Shown in pieces: positions 7,501 through 14,869 of a DNA stretch of 14,869 nt. Every line of letters starts with the position of its first letter. The first letter of the stretch is position 1. The notes beneath the pieces were generated by a model. That model was not told the DNA's origin. It saw only the letters and a program-made list of their open reading frames with translations, and made no database searches. The DNA is from Monoraphidium neglectum. Its lineage: Eukaryota > Chlorophyta > Chlorophyceae > Sphaeropleales > Selenastraceae. The stretch covers positions 1 to 14,869 of the forward strand of contig NW_014012276.1 of assembly GCF_000611645.1 (NCBI RefSeq). Reading direction: 5' to 3'. The translations under genes were made by a program, and so were the position numbers.

Positions 7501-9850
7501 GAATTTGTAAGTTGCGCCGGGCTGCAGCTCCCGTATCACGGCGGTGGTGTTGTGGAACGGGATCTGCGCAAGCCATGGGGTGCGAGGGGAGCCATCAGGC
7601 GGAGTGGCCAGGGGTGCGACGAGGGAGGGGTGCTGCAAGGGGCTGTGGTGGGGCGCGAGTGGCGCCCCTTGATCACAAGGCAGCAACATTGTGGGGTCTA
7701 GTTGCGCCTCCACCGCGCCAGCCCACGCCCCTCAGCATACAGGCCTCGCATCAAATGGGGAGCGAGTGCCCCAAAAGCTGCTGGATTGTTGTTAGCAGTG
7801 CTGGCACGTGCCGCCGCCTTTACGCACTCCCCGGTGCCCACCGTGTTTGTCTCCGACAGCCGCGCGCCGCTCTTTGGGTCGATCTGCGCGCATTCAGGCG
7901 CCGCGAGCAAGCCGGCTTGTACGCATGGGGTGGGCACGTGAAGAAACGCACCCCCCGGCGCGTGAACGGCCAAAAGTGTCTGCGCAGCACTTGTGACAAG
8001 GACGGCATCTGATCTGACCAAGGCTGCAGTCGTCAAACCGTGCCGGGCCGGCGGCAGCCATGCCGATTCACAAGGATGCTTCAAACGCGCATCATTATGC
8101 CCACCTGGGTGATGTTGATGACAAACAGGTCCACCCTCTGCCCCTGCGGCGCCGCCCAGCTGAGCACCACGCTGCCGTTGCCGACACTTTGGGCCGCCAG
8201 GTCGAGCGGCGCGCCCGGCGGCGCCTGGCCGCGCGCCGGCGTGTTGCGGAACGCGAAGTTCGGGTCGCTGTCGCCGTGGGCGGCCGAGGACGACTGTGTT
8301 TGGGGCCGGGCGGGGGGCGCGCGCGCAGTTGGGGGGCGGTTTCAATGGGGCAGTGGTGAAAGGTGCCTGAAGGGAGGCTGGCAGGCATCAAGGCTTAACA
8401 ACAATGGTTTGCACTGCGTCGGCCAATGCTCTTCAGGGCGAGGTCACCTAGGCACGGGAAATTGAAGTCTGCGCTGATGTGTGCCGCGGCCAGCCAGACT
8501 GCTGGTGCTGCACAACCCCTCCCCATCGGCCCCCCCCGCGCCCACCCTGATGACGAACGCAAAGTAGGACGCGCCAGCCAGGCCGGCTATGGAGGCGCTC
8601 CTCTGGGTTCCTGGGACTGCCAGGTCGCGCTTGATGCCGTTGGGCAGGGGCCAGCCTGTTGTGTTGGTCTGGCGCACCGCGATTTTGTAGGTGTCAACCC
8701 TGGAGGGTGGGATTTTGAGAGACAGAAAGCGGGGGGTGACGTCTGTTGATGTCATGGTGGTACCAAAAAAAATATCTAGGTTTGCTTGATGATGTCAGTT
8801 GGACAGATGGCAGCAATACGCATGGCTGCAAAGCCGGGGGGCTGGGGGGTGGGGGTGGGAAATGGTCGTTTCAGCAAGGAGTCATATGGTCAAGATCATC
8901 ACCGTGGGTTGCCGGCGGGGATGTCCCAGGAGAGCCGCACCGACGCGGCGTCCGCTGCAACCGCTTTGAACCGCTCCGGCGGCCCCGGCTTCGCCTCTAG
9001 CAGCCCCGGCGGTGTGACGGCGCGCGCGATCGCGGCGCGCCCCGAGCCCGCGGCGGCGCCGGCGGCGGCGACGAAGAAACGGTACGTGGCGCCCGGCGTG
9101 AGGCCCGCGTACACGGCGGAGAGGCTGGTGTTGACGTCGCGCTTGGGCAGAGGGGCGCCGCTGGTGACGTCGCGCGCACGGACGGTGAATGCGTCGACGC
9201 AGGCGGTGTCGTTCGGGGGCAGCCACACGACCTGTGTATTATGCGGGTGTGTGGGGCCAGGGTTGGGGGCAAAACGCGCTCTCCTGGTGGCTAGTCAAAA
9301 ACACGTTGATGAGTTGAATGCACGGGCGTGGTATTCTGCTCGTCGGCAGCTTTGCCTTTGCAGCACGTCATTACGCCAATGTGGTTCTGCAAACTCAAGC
9401 CGAGTGCGGTCGACGCGCAATGGAGGAATTGCTGCGCGCGGCACTGTGGGCCATGAGGCAGCAAAGCTGATAGGAGCAACTGGGAACTGAGAGTGCCATT
9501 GTGGAATTCACCACATCGCACAAAATTTGGCACTGCCGCGCACCTGCACTGCAGTGTCATTTAGGACCAGGGCCTTGACACTGGCAGGCGGGCCCGGCGC
9601 GCGGGTGGTGTCGCAGCCGCCCTCCGCCGTGGTGCTGCTCGCAGAAGACGCCGCATCCTGCAAAACAGCGGTCTACTTAGACGGTTGGTTGTTCTGACTC
9701 GGTCTATTATGCAATCGCCGCGGAAAAACTTCATCGATACCAACAAAACCGCTGGTTCCACCACTGCACCTGCGATGCTCGAGCACCAGCGATCATGATG
9801 GCAGCAAATATGATGGGAGCATATCCCATCGGACGCTTCGCGCCCCACAT
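1505..9850 (-). CDS. Secreted FN3-domain / Ala-Pro-rich (AGP-like) giant protein, 12 exons
   Basis: Proposed exons in transcript order: 9850-9770, 9657-9544, 9231-8903, 8699-8546, 8293-8105, 7883-7842, 7563-7333, 7083-6922, 6682-6495, 6057-5577, 5431-3694 and 3438-1505. All introns are GT-AG, all phases agree, and the total is 5643 nt (1880 residues). Residues 1-25 form a signal peptide (basic WGAKRP, hydrophobic core, ARA before Ser). Four FN3 domains follow at about 47-140, 146-245, 250-346 and 362-445, then an aromatic and Gly/Tyr-rich part (to about 657) and an Ala/Pro/Ser-rich part to the end. The tail carries a basic RRLLRR at 1854-1859. At least seven N-glycosylation sequons lie in FN3 1-3. 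The start has an in-frame stop upstream and A at -3; Met8 is an alternative. Likely role is an extracellular matrix or wall glycoprotein, which is inferred. Weak points are the exon 6 donor, the last exon (a GC donor, CAG|GCAAGT, lies at 1560) and whether the part after 6495 belongs to the same transcript. Confidence 0.75.
1676..2262 (-). repeat. 27-bp coding minisatellite, about 22 copies (EPEPVAPxP)
   Basis: In exon 12 the nine-residue unit E-P-E-P-V-A-P-(A/P)-P repeats about 21 times without a break, plus one degenerate leading copy (EQEPAAPAP). It spans residues about 1629-1825 and finishes with a shorter EPAP run. Variation is mostly at residue 8 (A or P) and residue 5 (V or A). The array makes a rigid, acidic, proline-rich stalk. 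Because 27 is a multiple of three, copy-number change preserves the frame. The antisense frames read as Gly-Ser repeats or Ser-Pro-Arg repeats and are shadows. Confidence 0.9.
2263..5431 (-). other. Ala/Pro/Ser-rich low-complexity coding region (exons 11-12)
   Basis: Exon 11 (5431-3694) starts after a clean acceptor (ctgctacag). It first encodes a semi-ordered stretch with a notable beta-like run (GIVISININNIFINQRP), then Gly/Pro-rich and finally Ala/Pro/Ser-rich sequence. Exon 12 begins at 3438; the phase-1 donor CTA-G|GTGGGG at 3694 and the acceptor tgcacag join the frames exactly. Non-contiguous AP, SP and TP pairs dominate, as in arabinogalactan proteins. Gln/Glu-rich blocks (QQQQ, EPQPQ) come before the minisatellite. 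The composition leaves several other frames open, so open-frame length alone is poor evidence here. Confidence 0.7.
4208..4471 (-). repeat. Coding tandem repeat, 4 x 66 bp (22 residues)
   Basis: In exon 11 four consecutive 22-residue units each begin S-P-x-P. They alternate in type. Units 1 and 3 contain GADGxxPKxDA; units 2 and 4 contain AAPDAS or VAPDAS. The array is therefore better described as two copies of a 44-residue AB unit. Ser-Pro and Ala-Pro pairs are typical glycomodules for hydroxyproline O-arabinogalactosylation in plants and algae. Proline hydroxylation itself is inferred. Confidence 0.8.
5577..6057 (-). other. Exon 10: Trp-rich hydrophobic patch plus Gly-Tyr repeats
   Basis: This 481-base exon codes for residues about 497-657 of the FN3 protein. 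It opens with Trp/Gly-rich sequence (GWTVSSWAGG, GGLWWGAALPALGLGIWLPP), continues with an aromatic stretch (EFWWADGG, YAYNRWAG), and ends in Gly-Tyr repeats of the form SGGGYSGG/YGGGYGGG followed by VYRPPPAWNGG. Gly-Tyr repeats resemble those of Gly-rich wall proteins, where tyrosines can cross-link. The hydrophobic patch might be mistaken for a membrane segment but is broken by prolines. Flanking splice sites are good: acceptor gcgcgcag at 6058 and donor GTGAGG at 5576. Confidence 0.6.
6058..6494 (-). other. Intron 9 of the FN3 gene, with a stop overlapping its donor
   Basis: Exon 9 ends ATT-TTC-TG and the donor GTGAGA follows at once, so the unspliced message reads TTC-TGG-TGA and stops. 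The acceptor at 6058 (ctctgaccgcgcgcag) supplies G, restoring TGG (Trp) and keeping the frame. At 437 bases it is the longest intron of the model. It separates the FN3 domains from the aromatic/repeat half. Confidence 0.55.
6682..9657 (-). other. Four-FN3-domain block (exons 2-8)
   Basis: Each repeat shows the FN3 signature: a Pro-rich entry (APGPPASV, KPGPPERF, APPGAPLDL, RAPRTVV), a B-strand Trp (VVWLPP, LSWDIP, LSWAAP, VTWQPP), a C-strand (FTVRARD, YKIAVRQ, FVINITQ, YLVQASD), and an L-x-P/A-G turn before the F-strand aromatic (LTPGATYRF, LAGASYFAF, LQPGATYKF, LPAGSPCEV). The fourth domain has Cys in place of the usual Tyr. FN3 domains are binding or spacer modules of surface proteins. Sequons sit at about residues 60, 72, 99, 187, 265, 286 and 308, supporting secretion. 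The block is interrupted by seven introns, mostly phase 0. Confidence 0.85.
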
Positions 9851-11392
9851 CTTTGGCGCCGCGATGTTTTGGGCCCCCGCGCGCGATCACCACAGCGAGA
9901 GAAGAGCCATGAATGCTACTGCGGATAGACAAGAAGCTTGCTTCAAAATAACATCAAACAAGATCGAGTTAGGATGCGCGAAAGCTGTGATGTTTGCCTT
10001 GATCCGCTGCTGCACCCACCAGGCAGCGGGTAGCATACCGTACCATACCGTCAGCACCTTCCCCAGCTGCATGCTAAAACCCCCTTTTGGCGGCGATGAA
10101 TCTCAACAGTCTGGTACTGAGGCAATGCAGTACATAGGGCACTGACGTATTAGACAAGGCATGTGTCGACCTGTCGTCGCCGGCAACTTGTTGCATGGCT
10201 GGAAACGAGGTGCGTGGGCTTGTTTTACGCGTTTCAATTCGCACACCTTTTCCCAGACTCCAAAGCATCGAGACCTATTGGGACGACATCAGACATGGGC
10301 GCTGCACAGGCTTGCAGAAATTTCAATCACAGTCAGAGGAGGCAGCTCGCAAAAAGCAGTTGCAGGGATCGGCCACTGCAAGAGACGGCTCCATGCATGC
10401 CTGACCTGCTGGATGACCAGGGTCGGTCATCAGCAGGCACGGAAGCCGCATGCGCACGACTGCTGCGGTCCAAGAACACACGCCCGCGTTCTCTACACCA
10501 TCTCGCCTCTCGCAGCAACGCAACTCAAATGATGAAGTCCAACCAGCGGCGGGCCAACTCGGATCAGTCAAAAGCAGCAGACGTGAATCGGCGGGATGCG
10601 GCTCACACAGAGACCCGCCAGGCCAGACACAGTCTTGTCCGGCCCGGCTGTCCCGACGGCGTTGCCTGATAAATCCTGGAGAGCGCCTCAACCTGCCAAT
10701 CACAAGCTATCTAACAAAATCACAGTTTGGGGCGGTGGTGATTGCAGTGGCGATCCGCACGCACTCGTTCTGTGGCGAGCGATGCAGCTTGTTGCTGGGA
10801 GGTTATGCTCGTGGGAACAGGGGTTGCGGCGCCGGATACCTGAGCCACTTGGGCTGTGGTGACAACGCAGGGGCAAAATTTGGGGCAAACCGCAATGTGC
10901 AGGATTGGTATGCACTCACGAGAAACCTCTCAAGCATCTCAGTGCACTGGATCAAGGGGCCTCATGGCGTGTCTAAGGCTGGCAGGGACATGACAACAGA
11001 ATGTGGGGTGAATGCACAATTTATTGAGCCAGCGTAATGCACCAGATGCAGTTGCCTGTGCAGATGCTGCAGATGCAGCACCTCACGTGCATATGAGATG
11101 ATCAAGAGCTCGAGGTTTGTTGGTGCATGCATGATGTGAGGAGGTGTGTGTGGGGGGGCGTCAACCCATCCAGTCCGGTAGCGTTTGCGAAGGCGCCCGT
11201 GCGTATCAGGCTTTGCGCGGGTCGCGACTGCAACAAGGCACCCAAGAGCTGCTTCGCCGCCGCCTAGCAAGCGCCGCCATGCGCACCGGCCGCCCCTGCC
11301 ATGTGCTTACGCTACCAGCGGGGGGCGCGCTGGTCGTCCTTTCCATCCGTGTCCCCTTTTCCGCAGCAAAAGCAACACGCTTCTGCCCCTCG
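9851..11392. other. Gene-poor region between the FN3 gene and the Met-rich protein gene
   Basis: I see no supported gene in these 1.5 kb. The region should hold the 5' UTR and promoter of the FN3 gene and the 3' UTR of the gene ending at 11393. Open frames on the plus strand at 10163-10669 and 10450-11037 lack recognisable domains and splice support. No TGTAA on the minus strand was found after 11393, so the poly(A) site of that gene is unknown. Confidence 0.5.
9887..10072 (-). other. Upstream ORF of 61 codons before the FN3 gene
   Basis: An ATG at 10072 opens a 61-codon frame (MQLGKVLTVWYG to MALLSLW) that ends TGA at 9889-9887, only 36 bases before the chosen start at 9850 and in the same reading frame. 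If the transcript begins further upstream it would be a uORF. If transcription starts within it, it is simply 5' flank. Its end is hydrophobic, so it could be mistaken for a signal-peptide exon, but the phase of the nearby GT does not match exon 2. Confidence 0.3.
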
Positions 11393-12309
11393 TCACGCCT
11401 TTGGGACCGTGTGAGACTCCATGGCGGCCGCCATGCCGCGCGTCACAAAGTCGTCCACGACGGCGGCGTGGGCCAGGGCGAGTTTGGTGGCGAACGGGGT
11501 CTTCCCGGTCTCCACGGCGGCCACGCCCAGGGGGGCGCCGGCTTGCGTCGTCGTATTTGTGGCCTGTGGTCGAGGGTGTTAAGGTTGGGGTTTTGGGGCG
11601 TGACTGATTTTGTTGAAGGGACTTGTGGGTTTGTGACGAAGGAACCGGTTTGTGAGCGGGGGTCATGGGCGATCAGGCGGAGGCAGAGGAGGAACAGGCT
11701 GCATGCGGACGTCGAAGGGTGGTGCAAGGCGTGGCTGCTGCCGCCACGCACCTGCAGCGACAGGTCTCTGGCATTGGCAAAAACAGCCGCGAACAGCGGG
11801 TCGCGCGGCCGCACCGGCGCCGCGCCCGCGCCGCACCCGCCGCCCGGCGCCGCCGCGCAGCGCGCGAGCGCGGCGCGCATCTGCGCGACGTGCGCCTGGA
11901 TTAGCGCAGCCACGGCGGGGTCCGACGAGGTGGTGGTGGACTGAACGCCGTTAGCAATTGCATGGAAGCTGCGCGAGACTTTCTGGTGGTTGGCCAGCAG
12001 CGCCATGGCGGCCTGCATGTAGCCCATCTGCTGGCCGGGTCCCATCATTGGCCCCATGCCCATGCCTCCGCCCATGCTCATGCCGCCGGCGGAGCCGCCA
12101 ACCGTGTCCTGGCCCATCATCATGCCCATGCCCGCCGGCGCGCTATCGCCGCCGGCGCCGCGCGCGGCCGCGCGGGGGCGCGGCGACAGCACGGGCATCG
12201 GCGCGACGCCCGCAGCGAGGCGGGCCGCGAGGCCCCACGGCTGTGCAGAAGCGGTCTGGATGATCGTACATGCTAGCACTAGATACATCAGGGTAGCAAA
12301 TATAGCCAT
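11393..12309 (-). CDS. Secreted Met-rich protein of an uncharacterised bacterial-type family
   Basis: Exons 12309-11752 and 11563-11393 join in phase 0 (CAG|GTGCGT, cgaccacag) for 242 residues. The intron is 188 bases with a good branch-point-like ccttaac. The first ATG (context GGCATGGC) begins a signal peptide, with cleavage near ASAQ (residue 23). Residues 61-98 are rich in Met and Gly (MGMMMGQ, GMSMGGGMGMGPMMG). From about 104 comes the conserved body: LANHQKVSRSFHAIANGVQ, then TTSSDPAVAALIQAHVAQM, RPRDPLFAAVF, and in exon 2 FATKLALAHAAVVDDFV ending ESHTVPKA. From memory this pattern (N-H-x-K-I/V, SDDP-x-V-A-x-L-I-Q-x-H-V, D-P-L-F, AHA-x-V-V) matches exported bacterial proteins of unknown function. 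The histidines at 108, 116, 140, 218 and 237 suggest metal or haem binding, which is inference. Confidence 0.75.
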
Positions 12310-13569
12310 GCCGTGACCGGGTCGCTCGTTCCAAGAACGGCTTCCGTGGATCTGAGTCGTGTTCAACAACAGCTGTTGATCAGCCAAGCCGTCGCGATGT
12401 TACAGAGTGCAGAAAACATAATAAATCCGTGCACAGCTCACGCCCGATCCACTGTGAAGTGTCAGGAGCAGGAGGCAGCTGGCCCAAACGCGACACGCCA
12501 GGTGACAGGGCGGGTGACGGCACGCGACCAGCGGCGCGGGAGCATTCCCAGGCTAGGAGAACCTGGTCACAGCATCCAAGCCACCATACTTTGCACCGCC
12601 CAAGCCGACCACGCGTACAGCAATTTGGCGCACGAGGCACGCATTGCTACAGGGCGGTGCCCGTTGTGAGGCACCACCGAGGACAGCCGCATGACAGTGG
12701 CCGCGGTAGGGTGTGCCGCCCAGGCTGTGAAAGCATCTGATACAAGGTAAATTGCGTTGTAGGCTAATCAAATGCTTTTGGCTGAATGCTTTCGGCCCGA
12801 TTGTCTCAAACGCGTGCAGGGTCCCCGCTGGGGCTGGCTCTCTCGCGCATACGCCGTGTGTGTATCCCGGTCAACAGATGAATCAGGTATGTTGTTGCGA
12901 GGCTGGCTGGTGATCGCTGCAGATTCAATGAGCACGCATCATTTGGCACAGCCGCAACTGGTATGGGGTTTGGTGTGAATTGGTGCCGCCCCACAACTCC
13001 AAGGTAACATCTGGACCGATTAAGCCTGTCTTCACAATCTCAACTCCATGCCTCCGTCTGCCTGCATGTACATTTTTACAATGTGCCATTGACTCATCGC
13101 AATGCAGCTTTCAACTGCACACTTACTAATTATGACCATCATGGCGCATTATTGATGGTTGCAACCAACAGACCTAACCTCGGACAACAACCCCAAGTAA
13201 CCGAGCAGCTAGCTCCGCCTCCCTTGACGCAACGTGCAAGGTTGCACGACTCCGCCTCCACCTTGGCGATTGCAGTAGCAGAGTTCATCGCGTGTGACTG
13301 TGGGAGGGACAGTTCAGCGCTGGGTGGTCGGTGGTGTTGTACCCACACCAACGTGACGGGCCGGCTGCCCGCCGCGCACTGCGCCATGGCAGCATCGTGT
13401 AACCTTGGGGTGCAGCCCTCGCCGCCCATCTCTTCTCCGCGTCGCAGAAAACTGACAGCGCGCAAACCCAAGCCAACCAAACCCTGCATTCAATCTGGCG
13501 CGCTTGCCTTATGGTGTATGCTCTCCAACCCAGGAGTGTGCGGCCGCCAGCGGCTGACAGGGCGCACGC
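12310..13569. other. Intergenic region (promoter of the Met-rich gene; 3' UTR of the Cys-rich gene)
   Basis: No gene is supported in these 1.26 kb. An AT-rich stretch (minus strand GGATTTATTATG, about 12414-12426) lies some 110 bases upstream of the ATG at 12309 and could be a core promoter element. A minus-strand TGTAA at 13080-13076 may end the transcript of the Cys-rich gene. The plus-strand frame 13083-13853 is open for 256 codons but is antisense to that gene and has no protein-like features. Confidence 0.45.
13076..13080 (-). terminator. candidate poly(A) signal (TGTAA) of the Cys-rich gene
   Basis: TGTAA on the minus strand lies about 490 bases after the TGA at 13572-13570, in an AT-rich local context (TGTAAAAATG). 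It is the only TGTAA seen on this strand between the stop and 13076. Confidence 0.3.
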
Positions 13570-13788
13570 TCAGCGACCCCTCATGCCCTTCGTGGCGACC
13601 TTGCGCTTGTGCTCATCGAGCATTTCCCTCCTCTCGCGGCACAGCCTGCGGAACTCCTCTTTTGTGTGGCCTCTGGGCACCGTGCCGCGTTCGCGGTGAT
13701 AGCAGTACTGGCACTCGTTGCAGCAGAAGTAGTACAGCCCCATGCCCAGAGGCCCTTCACAGTAGCTGCAACGAGACCCGAGGGGCAT
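13570..13788 (-). CDS. Small Cys-rich zinc-finger-like protein (72 aa)
   Basis: The frame starts at ATG 13788 (A at -3) and ends TGA at 13572-13570. Cysteines are arranged C7-x2-C10, then C22-C23-x2-C26-x2-C29 with H31 (CSYCEG; CCNECQYCYH), enough ligands for one or two zinc ions. Residues 40-65 are highly charged and helical (KEEFRRLCRERREMLDEHKR), followed by a basic tail (KVATKGMRGR), which suggests a nucleic-acid or protein partner. I do not recognise the family. Alternatively this is the last exon of a longer gene: a good 3' splice site (ctctgctcttttag) precedes 13826, and the frame stays open from there with SAALSCSDAPS. A TATA-like element 60 bases upstream favours a complete single-exon gene. 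Confidence 0.6.
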   Translation of the reverse strand: MPLGSRCSYCEGPLGMGLYYFCCNECQYCYHRERGTVPRGHTKEEFRRLCRERREMLDEHKRKVATKGMRGR

Positions 13789-13846
13789 GCTTGGCGCGTC
13801 AGAGCAGCTCAATGCTGCAGCACTTTCTAAAAGAGCAGAGGGAGCG

Positions 13847-13855
13847 ATTATAAAA
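13847..13855 (-). promoter_or_regulatory. TATA-like element upstream of the Cys-rich gene
   Basis: The minus strand reads TTTTATAAT at 13855-13847, about 60 bases before the ATG at 13788. Initiation some 30 bases downstream would give a 5' UTR of about 35 bases. The same stretch is followed by a pyrimidine-rich tract ending in ttttag, so it could instead be the 3' end of an intron. Confidence 0.35.
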
Positions 13856-14275
13856 CCAAAACGATGCAGATTTTGATGTTTCTAAAAACGATCATCCCCG
13901 GCACTCTTGTTCGGTGGACTTTGCCCGATGAAACGTGCGCAACTGAAATCAACCGCCAGCTGCAGATCTGAGAAGGGAAGCTGCTGCAGCATTGGCTCCG
14001 TTTCTAAAACGCACATCAGTTCCAGGCCATGCCGCAGGAGTGTGTGCGACACGGGACTGAGGACCTTCCAGATTGATTTGTACAAAAGGGGGATTGACAA
14101 TTACCCGTAAATGAACGGCCGAGTCCATCCTCCACGGCAGAGGCAGGCTGCGAAAACGTACAAACAGTCAAATAATGGGCTCCAGGTGCTGAAAAGTACT
14201 TCTAGCGCCCTGGCATGATGGATGTCTTCGTACTAGATAAAATTCAGAGGCACGTACAAACAGAGCGCCCCTCGG
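13856..14275. other. Intergenic region between the Cys-rich and DUF4864-like genes
   Basis: About 420 bases with no supported gene. It holds the 3' UTR of the right-edge gene and the upstream region of the Cys-rich gene. The 11-base motif cgtacaaacag occurs twice (around 14156 and 14253). No minus-strand TGTAA was found. A minus-strand frame at 14100-13882 is open but begins with TTG and has no recognisable domain. Confidence 0.4.
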
Positions 14276-14869
14276 CTAGGCCTGCGCTTCAGACCGCGTG
14301 AGGCTTTTGGTCTGCCAGCTGCCCTTGCGCAGCCCCCATTCCTGCCGCAGCAGCACAAAGTCAAACGTCGCGCCGCCGCCGTTGACCGCGGTGACCTGCA
14401 CCTGGAAGCCCGCGCCGCCGCCCGGCAGCTGCCGCTCGGGTCCGATCTTGAAGGAGGAGCAGTTGATGAGCTCTGGGCAGAAGTTTCCTATCGCCCCCAT
14501 GAAGTGATCTACATGGTAGAGATCTGGGAGGATGGTGTAGATGGCATGGTAAGCGGTCAGATCGCTGGCGATAGGAAAGGATGCTGCATGAAACACAGGG
14601 ATTCAAAGGCAGGCGGCTTTGCTGAGGGAGGTTGGGCGCCAGGGACAGGGAACAGCCGGCAGCCGGTAGGCAGGTGGGTGACCGATGAAGCAGCGCGATT
14701 GTGTGGGGCACCTGCGCGGGCGAGGAGTGCGTAGGCCTGCCTACTGCTGCCCCCGGCGCGTGCATTTGCGTGCGAACCTTTGCTGAAGCCAAACATGCGG
14801 CTGCGCTCCATGGAGCCGGCGTCGTAGCAAAACTCGTACATAAGGTGGATGCCATGGTTGACCCTGGGG
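14276..14869 (-). CDS. 3' end of a conserved plant/algal protein (DUF4864-like), partial
   Basis: Two exons are visible: 14869 (or 14863, after the acceptor ccccag) to 14778, and 14523-14276. They join in phase 1 (AAA-G|GT at 14778; ctcccag before AT at 14523), making Lys-Asp across the junction. The first reads VNHGIHLMYEFCYDAGSMER then SRMFGFSK. The second reads DLYHVDHFMGAIGNFCPELI, passes a Gly-rich loop, then VQVTAVNGGGATFDFVLLRQ and KGSWQTKSL, ending TAG at 14278-14276. The order of elements (HGI-x-x-M/V-Y-x-F, a helix with an aromatic F, a beta strand V-x-V-T-A, F-x-F-V/M-x-x-Q, K-G-x-W-x-T) recalls DUF4864 proteins of plants and cyanobacteria, from memory only. The function is unknown. 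The 5' part lies outside the window. Confidence 0.6.

Noticed and set aside
10163..11037. Overlapping plus-strand open frames in the 1.5-kb gap
   Set aside because: Composition is unlike the other proteins of the window, with no signal peptide, domain or convincing splice sites. Kept as uncertain non-coding sequence.
13083..13853. 256-codon plus-strand frame
   Set aside because: It runs antisense to the Cys-rich gene, whose minus-strand reading has ordered Cys/His spacing and a charged helix. The plus frame reads as random Arg/Ser/Pro-rich sequence.

Overview
The window looks like nuclear DNA of a green alga, probably a chlorophyte of the Chlorella/Coccomyxa (trebouxiophyte) type. The grounds are GC-rich coding sequence, many short GT-AG introns (about 110-440 bases) with matching reading phases, secreted Pro/Ala-rich proteins of the cell-wall type, TGTAA motifs (the usual chlorophyte poly(A) signal) downstream of several genes, and monocistronic widely spaced genes. 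The lineage is inferred from style and was not tested by a search.

Layout. At the left edge (3-167, plus) is the last coding piece of a gene entering from outside, followed by a 3' UTR with two TGTAA motifs near 630-655. Facing it is the main gene (1505-9850, minus). I reconstruct it as 12 exons with every splice phase compatible, coding for about 1880 residues: a signal peptide, four fibronectin type III (FN3) domains, an aromatic/Gly-Tyr-rich section, and over 1200 residues of Ala/Pro-rich sequence. That last part contains a 4 x 22-residue array and a minisatellite-coded array of about 22 x 9 residues. It reads as a secreted FN3/arabinogalactan-protein-like chimera, probably of cell wall or surface.

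From 9851 to 11392 is a gene-poor gap holding the upstream region of the main gene, including a 61-codon uORF. At 11393-12309 (minus) is a two-exon gene for a 242-residue secreted protein with a Met-rich linker. Its body resembles an uncharacterised family I know mainly from bacteria. From 12310 to 13569 I see no gene, only UTR and regulatory sequence. At 13570-13788 (minus) is a 72-residue Cys-rich, zinc-finger-like protein with a TATA-like element upstream. The right edge (14276-14869, minus) holds the last two exons of a conserved-looking gene resembling plant/cyanobacterial DUF4864-type proteins.

Most long open frames at 1300-6100 are shadows of the low-complexity exons: GC-rich repeats leave several frames open on both strands. 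No operon logic is expected. The two secreted-protein genes are same-strand neighbours, but nothing in the sequence shows that they act together.
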